Shown here: piece after piece, positions 8,716 to 16,898 of the stretch
How positions within the stretch are numbered: position 1 is the first letter of the stretch
Layout of the letters: each line of letters opens with the position of its first letter
Assembly: GCF_029537735.1 (NCBI RefSeq)
Contig: NZ_JARPUQ010000001.1
Location: 177,468 to 241,467 of the forward strand
Reading direction: 5' to 3'
From: Robiginitalea aestuariiviva
GTDB taxonomy: Bacteria; Bacteroidota; Bacteroidia; Flavobacteriales; Flavobacteriaceae
DNA length: 64,000 nt
The notes under the pieces: model-generated
Database searches by the model: none
What the model was told of the DNA's origin: nothing
The model's input: the letters and a program-made list of their open reading frames with translations, nothing else
Translations under genes and position numbers: made by a program

Positions 8716-9165
8716 TCAGGAAAGCTGGGCGCGCACTGCGGCCGAAATAGCCTTCCCATCGGCCTTCCCGGCCAGTTCTTTGGTGAGCACCCCCATCACC
8801 TTGCCCATATCCTTCATGCTTTCTGCCCCCAGGGCAGTAATGGTTTTGGATACGGCAGCCTGGATTTCCGCCTCCGAAAGTTGCTCGGGGAGAAAGCGCT
8901 CCAGCACAGCTACCTGGGCCAGTTCCGGTTCGGCCAGGTCTGCCCGGCCCTGCTCGTTGTATATGGCTGCACTGTCCTTGCGTTGTTTCACCAGTTTCTG
9001 GACCAGGGCTATTTCCTCGGATTCGCCCAGGGCTGCCCCCCCGCCCTTTTCGGTTTTGGCCAGCAGCAGGGCGGATTTAATCGCCCGAAGGGATTCCAGC
9101 GCCACAGCATCCTTGGCTTTCATGGCGGTTTTCATTTCGTCCATAACACGGTCTTGCAAACTCAT
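8716..9165 (-). CDS. yqeY: GatB/YqeY domain-containing protein
   Basis: A 149-residue protein, the normal length for YqeY, made largely of charged helices with the family core MKAKDAVALESLRAIKSALL near residues 15-34 and a C-terminal MGKVMGVLTKEL segment. YqeY resembles the C-terminal tRNA-binding helical domain of GatB; its exact cellular role is not established. It follows ftsZ on the same strand, but an intrinsic terminator and its own probable promoter lie in the 88-bp gap. Confidence 0.9.
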   Translation of the reverse strand: MSLQDRVMDEMKTAMKAKDAVALESLRAIKSALLLAKTEKGGGAALGESEEIALVQKLVKQRKDSAAIYNEQGRADLAEPELAQVAVLERFLPEQLSEAEIQAAVSKTITALGAESMKDMGKVMGVLTKELAGKADGKAISAAVRAQLS

Positions 9166-9189
9166 CGCTCGGGAATTTTAAGATGTATA

Positions 9190-9197
9190 CAAAGATA
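9190..9197 (-). promoter_or_regulatory. Probable -7 element of yqeY promoter
   Basis: On the minus strand this reads TATCTTTG, a perfect TAnnTTTG element, 25 bases before the yqeY start codon. No TTG is at the ideal -33 distance. It overlaps the U-rich tail of the ftsZ terminator, so termination of the dcw transcript and initiation of yqeY share the same bases. Confidence 0.5.
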
Positions 9198-9232
9198 AAA
9201 AGAAACCCCCGAAGACGGTGCTCCGGGGGTTT
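9191..9232 (-). terminator. Intrinsic terminator of the dcw cluster, after ftsZ
   Basis: AAACCCCCG (9203-9211) pairs perfectly with CGGGGGTTT (9224-9232), a 9-bp GC-rich stem with a 12-base loop. On the minus strand the stem is followed by TCTTTTTATCTTT (9202 down to 9190). It starts 22 bases after the ftsZ stop codon and marks the 3' end of the cell-division operon. Confidence 0.8.
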
Positions 9233-9253
9233 GCCTCGACGCCGGTAAGGCTA

Positions 9254-11170
9254 TCAGTCCACGTTGTCGTGCAGGAAGGAATTGTTGGTGCGCAGACGCA
9301 TTTCGTCATTGGCATCCTCGCTCAGGCTGGTACGGGAAACCTTCCCGTCCTCCTTTTCCGGGGCGGAGAGGTCCACCCCCTGCCGCTTGTACGCCGGCTC
9401 CTTCTCTATATCCTCGATATTGGATCGGTTGTGCTGGAATTTATAGTTGAAGTCCTTCAGCTTGCGACGGCGTTCGTCTGCCCGCTCCCGCAGGATTTCG
9501 CTGATCGGACGGTCCGTGGGGTCTGCCGTCTCCGGGGTTTCCACAGGCTTGGGAGCTTCCACGGTCTTCTTTTCAAATACGAGCTCGTCGTCCACCAATT
9601 TGGGGTCGTATTGCTCTGCCTTGGACTTGGCGCCGGTCAGGTGGCGCTCCAGTTCCATGTACTCGTCCAGGCTGTAACGGGTTTCGCCTTCCTTCTTGTA
9701 TTCCAGCACGGGAGTGATCTCTACATGCTCCTTCACCTCCATCTCCCGAAGGTCGTCGTTCAGGTCGAAGGTGATGGTGTGCTGCTGCTCGTCTTCTTCC
9801 TCTTCCGCTTCGGCGCTTGCCTGCAGGGGCATGTCAAAATGCAGGCTCATTTGGTCTTCCATAGCTTCCTCGGGGCGGACCACCACGGGGTCGATCACCT
9901 CGATATTGCGCAGCAACTCCCGGGAATCTACCATGATAAACTCCTCGGCCTCGCCGGGTGCAGCAACCACCTCTTCATAAAAGACATTGAAATTCCGGAT
10001 GTAATTGGTGGTGGGGATCAGGTCCGGTTCTACCTCCAAAACATCGGCATCGTACACAGGCAGGTCTTCCAGGGCCGTTTCCTCCACCTCCAGGGTGTGA
10101 ACCACCGTGGGTTCGGTCAGATCATGCTGGGCCTTCTGTTCGTCTTCCAGGGTATGGATAATCTTTTTGCTTTCCGTATTGACAATATCGTCCTGCTGGT
10201 CGGTGGTAAAGCCGGTGGCAATCACGGTCACCGCAATGGCCTCGCCCAGGTTTTCGTCTTCGCCAACCCCCATGATAATGTTGGCCCCATGCCCCGCTTC
10301 GGTCTGGATGTGGTCGTTGATTTCCCCGATCTCGTCGATGGTGATTTCCTGGGATCCGGATACGATCAGCAGCAGTACGTTTTTGGCCCCGGTAATTTTG
10401 TTATCGTTCAGCAGGGGCGAATCCAGGGCTTTCATAATGGCTTCCTGGGCGCGTGCAGACCCGGTTGCCGTAGCAGAGCCCATAATGGCCGTCCCGCTGT
10501 TGGACAGCACGGTCTTGGCATCGCGCAAGTCGATGTTCTGGGTGTAGTGGTGGGTTATCACCTCGGCAATCCCCCGGGCAGCCGTAGACAGGACTTCATC
10601 GGCCTTGGAGAACCCGGCTTTAAAGCCCAGGTTGCCGTATACCTCCCTCAGTTTATTGTTGTTGATCACAATCAGGGAATCCACATTGCCCCGCAGTTTT
10701 TCAATCCCGCGCTGGGCCTGCTGGCACCGCATCTTGCCTTCAAACTGGAAAGGGATGGTCACAATACCCACAGTGAGGATGTCCATTTCCTTGGCCTGGC
10801 GCGCAATAATGGGGGCCGCACCGGTACCGGTACCCCCGCCCATCCCGGCGGTGATAAAGACCATCTTGGTGTTGGCCACCAACATGTTTTTGATGTCCTC
10901 CATACTTTCCAGGGCAGCCTGCTCCCCTACTTCGGGGTTGGCTCCGGCCCCCAGCCCTTCGGTCAGGGATACCCCCAACTGAATCTTGTTGGGGACTGCG
11001 CTGTTCTGCAGGGCCTGGGCATCGGTATTGCAGATCACAAAATCCACCCCGTTGATCCCGGCCTGGAACATGTGGTTAATGGCATTGCTTCCTCCGCCGC
11101 CCACGCCGATGACCTTGATCACGTTGCTTTGGTTTTTTGGCAGGTCGAAGGTGATGTTCTCCATTTCCAT
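9254..11170 (-). CDS. ftsZ: Cell division protein FtsZ
   Basis: Tubulin-like GTPase that polymerises into the Z ring at mid-cell. The GTP-binding glycine loop GGGTGTGAAP is at residues 111-120, and the N-terminal GGGGSNAINHM at 24-34. The synergy (T7) loop lies in the NNNKLREVYGNLGF region near 200-215. The globular domain ends near residue 325 and is followed by an acidic, low-complexity linker of about 290 residues, far longer than in E. coli (383 residues in total). The C-terminal peptide NNSFLHDNVD is the probable FtsA-docking tail. It lies 50 bp after ftsA and is the last dcw gene, closed by the terminator at 9191-9232. Confidence 0.98.
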   Translation of the reverse strand: MEMENITFDLPKNQSNVIKVIGVGGGGSNAINHMFQAGINGVDFVICNTDAQALQNSAVPNKIQLGVSLTEGLGAGANPEVGEQAALESMEDIKNMLVANTKMVFITAGMGGGTGTGAAPIIARQAKEMDILTVGIVTIPFQFEGKMRCQQAQRGIEKLRGNVDSLIVINNNKLREVYGNLGFKAGFSKADEVLSTAARGIAEVITHHYTQNIDLRDAKTVLSNSGTAIMGSATATGSARAQEAIMKALDSPLLNDNKITGAKNVLLLIVSGSQEITIDEIGEINDHIQTEAGHGANIIMGVGEDENLGEAIAVTVIATGFTTDQQDDIVNTESKKIIHTLEDEQKAQHDLTEPTVVHTLEVEETALEDLPVYDADVLEVEPDLIPTTNYIRNFNVFYEEVVAAPGEAEEFIMVDSRELLRNIEVIDPVVVRPEEAMEDQMSLHFDMPLQASAEAEEEEDEQQHTITFDLNDDLREMEVKEHVEITPVLEYKKEGETRYSLDEYMELERHLTGAKSKAEQYDPKLVDDELVFEKKTVEAPKPVETPETADPTDRPISEILRERADERRRKLKDFNYKFQHNRSNIEDIEKEPAYKRQGVDLSAPEKEDGKVSRTSLSEDANDEMRLRTNNSFLHDNVD

Positions 11171-11220
11171 GTGTTGTTCGTTTTAATGATTTTTCAGGTT
11201 GTGGGTATGCTATGATTTCT

Positions 11221-12552
11221 TTATTCCGCGTTGTCCAGGAACTCCTTGAGCTTGTCCGCCCATTTGTCCAGCACTGAACGGCGTTCTTTTTTGGTACGCG
11301 GCGCAGTGGTGGCTTCGCCCACGCCTTCCAACACCATTTCCGCTTCCGGCTGGCTGCCTTCGGCATCTTCAGGCCGCTTTTTGCCCTTGTCCTTATTGTG
11401 GACGGCATTCATCAGCAGGCCCACAGCCGTGGCATAGGTGGGGCTGGCAATCTCGGCTTCGGAATCCCCGGCCAGGTGTTCGTTCGGGTAGCCGATCCGG
11501 GTATCCATCCCGGTGATATACTCCACCAGCTGCTTGAGGTGTTTCAACTGGCTGCCGCCCCCGGTAAGGACAATGCCGGCAATCAGCTTTTTCTTTTGCT
11601 CCTCATGCCCGTAATTCTTGATTTCCATGTAGACCTGCTCAATGATCTCCACCACGCGGGCGTGGATGATCTTGGAGAGGTTCTTCAGCGTGATCTCTTT
11701 AGGCTCCCGGCCCCGAAGGCCCGGGATGGAGACGATCTCGTTATCCTTGTTTTCGCCCGGCCAGGCCGATCCGAATTTGATTTTGAGGAGTTCCGCCTGT
11801 TTTTCAATGATGGAGCACCCTTCTTTGATGTCTTCGGTAATGACGTTGCCGCCAAAGGGTATCACCGCCGTATGCCGGATAATGCCATCCTTAAAAATGG
11901 CCAGGTCCGTGGTGCCACCCCCGATATCGATCAGGGCCACCCCGGCCTCCTTCTCTTCCTGGCTCAATACGGCATTGGCAGAGGCCAGGGGTTCCAGGGT
12001 GATGTTGTCCAGGTCCAGCCCGGCGCTCTTAATACAGCGGCCAATGTTTTTGATGGAGGAAATCTGCCCTACCACCACGTGGAAGTTCGCTTCCAGGCGG
12101 CCGCCATACATCCCGATAGGCTGCTTGATCTCGGCCTGCCCGTCCACCTTGTATTCCTGGGGGAGTACATGGATAATTTCCTCCCCGGGCAGCATCACCA
12201 GCTTGTATACCTGGTCGCAGAGTTTTTCCAGGTCGTCCTCCCCGATCACCTCCTCGGAATTGGGGCGGGTAATGTAATCGCTGTGCTGCAGGGAACGGAT
12301 ATGCTGGCCGGCAATCCCCACGGTTACAGAATCGATCTTAAGGCCGGAATTGGATTCCGCCTGCTCAATGGCCTGCTGTATGGATTGTATGGTCTGGGTG
12401 ATGTTGTTCACCACGCCCCGGTGTACCCCAAGGCTTTTGGAACGCCCGGTACCCACCACCTCGATCTTGCCGTACTCGTTCTTCTTCCCGATAATGGCCA
12501 CAATCTTGGTGGTACCGATGTCCAGTCCTACCGAAAAATTCGCTTCTTCCAT
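11221..12552 (-). CDS. ftsA: Cell division protein FtsA
   Basis: 443-residue actin-like ATPase that tethers FtsZ to the membrane and recruits late division proteins. The phosphate-1 motif VGLDIGTTKIVAIIG is at residues 9-23, the 1C-type insert is in the middle, and phosphate-2 appears as VALIDIGGGTTDLAIF near 200-215. The C-terminal 60 residues are rich in Lys and Glu and end in KWADKLKEFLDNAE, an amphipathic helix typical of the membrane-targeting tip. It is placed between ftsQ (6 bp upstream) and ftsZ, the standard order. Confidence 0.97.
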   Translation of the reverse strand: MEEANFSVGLDIGTTKIVAIIGKKNEYGKIEVVGTGRSKSLGVHRGVVNNITQTIQSIQQAIEQAESNSGLKIDSVTVGIAGQHIRSLQHSDYITRPNSEEVIGEDDLEKLCDQVYKLVMLPGEEIIHVLPQEYKVDGQAEIKQPIGMYGGRLEANFHVVVGQISSIKNIGRCIKSAGLDLDNITLEPLASANAVLSQEEKEAGVALIDIGGGTTDLAIFKDGIIRHTAVIPFGGNVITEDIKEGCSIIEKQAELLKIKFGSAWPGENKDNEIVSIPGLRGREPKEITLKNLSKIIHARVVEIIEQVYMEIKNYGHEEQKKKLIAGIVLTGGGSQLKHLKQLVEYITGMDTRIGYPNEHLAGDSEAEIASPTYATAVGLLMNAVHNKDKGKKRPEDAEGSQPEAEMVLEGVGEATTAPRTKKERRSVLDKWADKLKEFLDNAE

Positions 12553-12558
12553 GGGTTC

Positions 12559-13278
12559 TTATATTTTAGTGCACACCACCTGGTTCTCAAATTCCAGGCT
12601 TACCATCTGGTAATGCGCCAGGGTTTTATCTTGGGCGGCCTTGGCGTAAAAGGCCTTGAAATTGTCGAACTTCTGGTCCAGGTCCTCGACCCCTCCCAGA
12701 CGCACTACAAAGGGCTCCAACCGGAACTTCAGGCGGTAATCGTCTTCCTCTTCGATATGGATGCCAATCACGTTCTTGCTCAGGAAGGGATCCTCGTTGA
12801 TATACTTCAGGATCACATATGCGTCTTCCAGGCTTTTCCCCGTAATCTTTCCCGTAATGATAGGGACCCGCGCAGAATGCAAGGGGGAAAGCGGCATCTG
12901 TTTTCCCTGGTCGTCCAGGTAAAAATCCCGCCCCCCGGCTACGCGGCCGATAGGATGCCTTTGCGTTATTTTCGCGTTAAGTTCACCGTCAATAGTGAGA
13001 TAGACCTGGGCACTTTTCACCATTTCATGGCTCCTCAGAACCGATTCTATAGCATTCAAAACTATCGCATCTTTAGGGACGTTCTGGAGGGCCCCATATT
13101 TTTGTATTAACAATTTATTAACCGTAGCCTCGGTCATGTAAAGGGCTTCGGGCTCGGTGAATTCCACCCGTATGCCGCTAATACCCCGTTGCTCATTCCG
13201 CGCCTCAGCAAAGGCGTAAAGGCCTGTGATTCCTACACATAGACCAATGAGTTTCCATTTATTCCAATTCACTCGCAT
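12559..13278 (-). CDS. ftsQ: Cell division protein FtsQ/DivIB
   Basis: 239-residue bitopic membrane protein. A short cytoplasmic N-terminus is followed by a helix at about residues 9-24 (LIGLCVGITGLYAFAEA) and a periplasmic part with a POTRA-like segment (EALYMTEATVNKLL...) and the FtsQ beta domain. Sequence conservation of FtsQ is low, so the call rests on topology, on the HPIGRVAG segment typical of the family, and above all on position between murC and ftsA. Its start overlaps the end of murC by 20 bp. Confidence 0.92.
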   Translation of the reverse strand: MRVNWNKWKLIGLCVGITGLYAFAEARNEQRGISGIRVEFTEPEALYMTEATVNKLLIQKYGALQNVPKDAIVLNAIESVLRSHEMVKSAQVYLTIDGELNAKITQRHPIGRVAGGRDFYLDDQGKQMPLSPLHSARVPIITGKITGKSLEDAYVILKYINEDPFLSKNVIGIHIEEEDDYRLKFRLEPFVVRLGGVEDLDQKFDNFKAFYAKAAQDKTLAHYQMVSLEFENQVVCTKI

Positions 13279-14620
13279 GGCTAAAGGCTTGTTTTATCGC
13301 TTCTACTTCCAACCCGATGTCGCCTGCCCCTATAGTGAGCAGGATTTCCGGCATTTGCGCCCGGATCGCATCGATCAATTCACTTTTGCCCACCCGTCTT
13401 TTCCGGGGGTTGTCAATCTGTTCCAGCAACCACTGGGAGGTGATTCCCTCCAGGGGCTCCTCCCGGGCCGGATAAATGTCCAGCAACCACACCCGGTCAA
13501 AGCGGGAGAGACTGCGGGCAAAATCGGCGCCGAAGTCCCGGGTCCGGGAATACAGGTGGGGCTGGAAGACCGCAAGGATTTCTTTTCCCGGGTGCATTTC
13601 CCGTATGGCCTGGTATACCGCATCGATTTCCGCCGGGTGATGGGCGTAATCGTCGATAAAGGTGAACTCCTGCGATCGCAGTTTATATGAAAATCGCCGC
13701 TGCACCCCTTTAAAGGTGCCCAATGCCTTTACCAGGCGGTCCGGCGGGGCCCCCACCTGGACCGCCATCGTAAAAGCGGCTAATCCATTCAACAAATTGT
13801 GCCTGCCGGGCTTCCCGAACCCTACAGAGGTAAAGGTCCCTTCCGGGGTGCGGATGTCGAACTCGTACTGTCCATTACGGGTCCGCAGGTTTTCGATGCA
13901 GTACTGGGCATCGTCTTCAATCCCGTAGGTAATCCCATGCAGGGGCAAACCGTTGCGCACCACCAGCCGGCCACCGGGCCGTACCCGGGCGGCAAAGGCG
14001 CCGAAAGCCTCGGTAAGGGCCTGGGCATTACCGTAAATATCCAGGTGGTCCGCATCCATGGAGGTCACACAGGCTACCTCCGGGGTCAGCCAGAGGAAGG
14101 ACCGGTCAAATTCATCGGCTTCGACTACGGAAAAAGCAGTGCCTTCCATCAGGAAATTGCTGCCAAAATCTTCACTTACCCCCCCTAAAAAGGCCATTAC
14201 TTCCAGGCCAGCTTCCCGGAGCAGGTGGGCCAGGATACAGGAGGTGGTGGTCTTTCCATGGGTCCCTGCCACGGCCAGGCAGCGGGTGGCTTCGCTGATC
14301 ATCCCCAGCACCTGCGACCGTTTACGCACGGTAAAGGCGCCATCCAGGAAATAGCGGTATTCCGCATGGGCTGCCGGCACGGCAGGCGTATAGACCACCA
14401 GCGTCCCTTCCGGGTTACGGAATGCTGTGGGAATGGCTTGAATATCTTCGGTGTAATGGATGGCAGCCCCTTCGGCTTCCAGGGCCCGGGTCAGGGGAGT
14501 AGGCGTACGGTCATACCCGGCTACCTGCCGGCCCTCCTTAAGGAAGTAGCGCGCCAGGCCGGACATCCCGATTCCGCCTATGCCCAGGAAATAAACCCTA
14601 TGTACGCCTTCAAGCTGCAT
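13259..14620 (-). CDS. murC: UDP-N-acetylmuramate--L-alanine ligase
   Basis: 453 residues, the normal length. It adds the first amino acid to UDP-MurNAc in the cytoplasm. It has an N-terminal Rossmann motif FLGIGGIGMSGLA (11-23), an ATP-binding loop AVAGTHGKTTTS (116-127), and the Mur-ligase C-terminal domain with FIDDYAHHPAEI near residue 320. Overlaps murG upstream by 11 bp and ftsQ downstream by 20 bp, so translation is probably coupled. Confidence 0.97.
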   Translation of the reverse strand: MQLEGVHRVYFLGIGGIGMSGLARYFLKEGRQVAGYDRTPTPLTRALEAEGAAIHYTEDIQAIPTAFRNPEGTLVVYTPAVPAAHAEYRYFLDGAFTVRKRSQVLGMISEATRCLAVAGTHGKTTTSCILAHLLREAGLEVMAFLGGVSEDFGSNFLMEGTAFSVVEADEFDRSFLWLTPEVACVTSMDADHLDIYGNAQALTEAFGAFAARVRPGGRLVVRNGLPLHGITYGIEDDAQYCIENLRTRNGQYEFDIRTPEGTFTSVGFGKPGRHNLLNGLAAFTMAVQVGAPPDRLVKALGTFKGVQRRFSYKLRSQEFTFIDDYAHHPAEIDAVYQAIREMHPGKEILAVFQPHLYSRTRDFGADFARSLSRFDRVWLLDIYPAREEPLEGITSQWLLEQIDNPRKRRVGKSELIDAIRAQMPEILLTIGAGDIGLEVEAIKQAFSHASELE

Positions 14621-15710
14621 CCGCTTCCACTATTTTTTGAATTTCGGCCCCGATATGACGGGTGGCTGCCGGTCGCCCAAGCTCCTGCATTCGTGCCCCC
14701 ATGCGCAACATCCCCTGCGGGTCTTCCACCCAGGCGCGGAAACGTCCTTCAAAGCCGGTATCCAGTTCTGATTCCTTCATCATCAATGCTGCCCCGGCCG
14801 AAACCATGGCCTGTGCATTTTTGGTCTGGTGGTCCTCGGCCACATTGGGTGACGGGATAAACAGAACGGGTTTCCCGATCAGGCAGAGTTCGGAAACCGA
14901 CCCCGCGCCGGCCCGGGAGATGATCATATCCGCTGAGGCGTAGGCGGCATCCATCTCTGAAATAAAGGCACGGACGGCCACGCCTTCGGCTTGCCGGTCC
15001 TGATACGTCTCGTAATAGCCTTTCCCGCATTGCCACAGCACCTGCAGGCCCATCTTTTTAAAGAGTGGCAAATGGGCATCGACCAGTTGGTTGATCCGGC
15101 GCGCCCCCAGGCTTCCGCCCAGTACCAGGAGGGTGGTACGCCCCGGTTGCAACCCAAAATGCGTCAGGGATTGTGAGCGCGGGGGCAATTCCCGGGCAAG
15201 GCGTTCGCGCACCGGGTTGCCGGTAAAGACCAGGGCCCGGGCCGGAAAAAACCGCTCCATGCCATCGTAGGCCACAAAGATGCGCCGGGCCTTGCCGGCC
15301 AGCCATTTGTTGGTGATCCCGGCATAGGAATTTTGCTCCTGCAACACATAAGGGATCCCCATGGCCGAAGCCATGCGCAGGGTGGGGCCGCTGGCAAAGC
15401 CGCCCGTGCCCACCACCAGGTGGGGCTTAAAACTGCGTATGATCTTCCAGGCTTGCATCAGGCTTACCAGTACTTTAATCGGAAAAAGCAGGTTCTTCCA
15501 GGTCAGTTTGCGAACCAGCCCGCTGATCCACAGCCCCCGGATGGGGTATCCTGCCTGGGGTACTTTTTCCATTTCCATTCTGCCCCGGGCCCCCACAAAG
15601 AGGATCTCAGCCCCGGGATAACGTCGTTTCAGTTCCTCGGCAATCGCAATTGCCGGATAAATATGGCCTCCGGTGCCGCCCCCGGAGAGTAAAAACCTAT
15701 AATTGTCCAC
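14610..15710 (-). CDS. murG: UDP-N-acetylglucosamine--N-acetylmuramyl-(pentapeptide) pyrophosphoryl-undecaprenol N-acetylglucosamine transferase
   Basis: 366-residue membrane-associated GT28 glycosyltransferase that converts lipid I to lipid II. The donor/acceptor loop GGGTGGHIYPA is at residues 10-20, and a second glycine loop (VVGTGGFASGP) follows near 100. The C-terminal UDP-GlcNAc site includes ISRAGAGSVSEL near 260. The start codon is GTG at 15710; it overlaps ftsW by 14 bp. Normal length for the family. Confidence 0.97.
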   Translation of the reverse strand: MDNYRFLLSGGGTGGHIYPAIAIAEELKRRYPGAEILFVGARGRMEMEKVPQAGYPIRGLWISGLVRKLTWKNLLFPIKVLVSLMQAWKIIRSFKPHLVVGTGGFASGPTLRMASAMGIPYVLQEQNSYAGITNKWLAGKARRIFVAYDGMERFFPARALVFTGNPVRERLARELPPRSQSLTHFGLQPGRTTLLVLGGSLGARRINQLVDAHLPLFKKMGLQVLWQCGKGYYETYQDRQAEGVAVRAFISEMDAAYASADMIISRAGAGSVSELCLIGKPVLFIPSPNVAEDHQTKNAQAMVSAGAALMMKESELDTGFEGRFRAWVEDPQGMLRMGARMQELGRPAATRHIGAEIQKIVEADAA

Positions 15711-16896
15711 TCAGTATCTCCAATGGGTGTTCTTCATTCGTATCCGTCACTTCCGTTTCGGCCTCCTGTTGTTTGCGGCTGGCGGACAGGATCACCCCGA
15801 TAGCCAGGCAGGTCATCCAGATAGAGGTACCCCCGCTGCTGATCAGGGGCAGGGTTTGCCCGGTAACCGGGAAAAGTTCCACTGCAACGGCCATATTGAT
15901 CAGGGCCTGGAACACAATGGGCAGGCCTACGCCTATCACCAGGAGCTTCCCGAAAATGCTGGGGTGGGCATTGGCCACCACCACAATGCGGAACAGCAGC
16001 AACAGGTAAAAAAACATCAGGCTCAGCCCGCCTACCAGGCCGTATTCTTCAATAATGATGGCATAGATGAAATCCGAACTGCTTTGGGGCAGGAAGTGTT
16101 TCATCACGCTCTTGCCGGCGCCGTTGCCCACCAGTCCGCCGCTGGCAATGGCGATCTTGGCTTTTTCGATCTGGTAATCCCCTTCGGTATCCGCCCCGTC
16201 CCAGAAGCTTTCCACCCGGCTGATCCAGGTATCGACCCGGTTGGGGAATACCCCGGGCAGGGCCTTGGCGGTCAGCACAAAAAGGGCCAGGCAAACCACT
16301 CCTGAAGCCACAATACCCATCAGGTATTTGAGGGGGTACCCGCCCAAAAAACACAACATCAGCACCATACAAAACAGCATGGCTGCCGTGGAAAAGTTGG
16401 CTGGCAGGATCAGGGCAATCACGGCAAACACCGGCACCCAAAGGGGCCAGATGCTCTCTGTAAAGCGAATCTGCCGGTCTTTGATCTTGCTCAGGTAGCG
16501 GGCGGTGTAGATCATCAGCACCACGGCTGCCAGGTTGGAGGTCTGGAAGGTGACTCCCACCAGGGGGATGCGGATCCACCGGCTGGCATTGGCCCCTTCT
16601 ATGGTCGTGCCCTGGGCCAGGGTATAGATCAGGAGCACCAGCACCACTGGGATGGCAATGATGGAAAGCCCTTTGAAGAAGTGGGTGGGGATCTTGTGTA
16701 CCACATAGATAATCCCGAAGCCCAGCAACAGCAAAAGGGCGTGTTTGAGCAGGTGGCCAAAGGTGGTGCCGCTGCCCACCACATACACCAGGTTGCTGCT
16801 GGCGCTGTAGACGGGCAAAAAGGAAAACAGGGCCAGCAGGGCAACCACGCCCCATATGGCTTTATCTCCTTCCAGTTGTTGCAGCAGCCGCTTCAT
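15697..16896 (-). CDS. ftsW: Lipid II polymerase/cell division protein FtsW (SEDS family)
   Basis: 399 residues with about ten membrane helices and SEDS-family features, including the NLAAVVLMIYTARYL segment and the extracytoplasmic loop GNGAGKSVMKHFLPQSSSDF near residues 256-275, matching the conserved FIYAIIIEEYG region of FtsW. It polymerises glycan strands at the septum together with FtsI, encoded in the same operon. Two bases separate it from murD, and its end overlaps murG. Confidence 0.96.
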   Translation of the reverse strand: MKRLLQQLEGDKAIWGVVALLALFSFLPVYSASSNLVYVVGSGTTFGHLLKHALLLLLGFGIIYVVHKIPTHFFKGLSIIAIPVVLVLLIYTLAQGTTIEGANASRWIRIPLVGVTFQTSNLAAVVLMIYTARYLSKIKDRQIRFTESIWPLWVPVFAVIALILPANFSTAAMLFCMVLMLCFLGGYPLKYLMGIVASGVVCLALFVLTAKALPGVFPNRVDTWISRVESFWDGADTEGDYQIEKAKIAIASGGLVGNGAGKSVMKHFLPQSSSDFIYAIIIEEYGLVGGLSLMFFYLLLLFRIVVVANAHPSIFGKLLVIGVGLPIVFQALINMAVAVELFPVTGQTLPLISSGGTSIWMTCLAIGVILSASRKQQEAETEVTDTNEEHPLEILSGQL

Positions 16897-16898
16897 TC

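Noticed and set aside
8703-8725. Two tandem copies of ATCAGGAAAGC at the stop codons of the molybdenum subunit and yqeY genes
   Set aside because: Only two copies of 11 bases; probably a small local duplication without function.
9218-11215. Long open frame on the plus strand opposite ftsZ (about 665 codons)
   Set aside because: Low-complexity translation rich in Val, Leu, Gly and His with no motif; it mirrors the codon bias of a GC-rich gene. ftsZ on the minus strand is certain.
11398-13110. Long open frame on the plus strand opposite ftsA and ftsQ (about 570 codons)
   Set aside because: No recognisable domain, and it crosses gene boundaries of the opposite strand.
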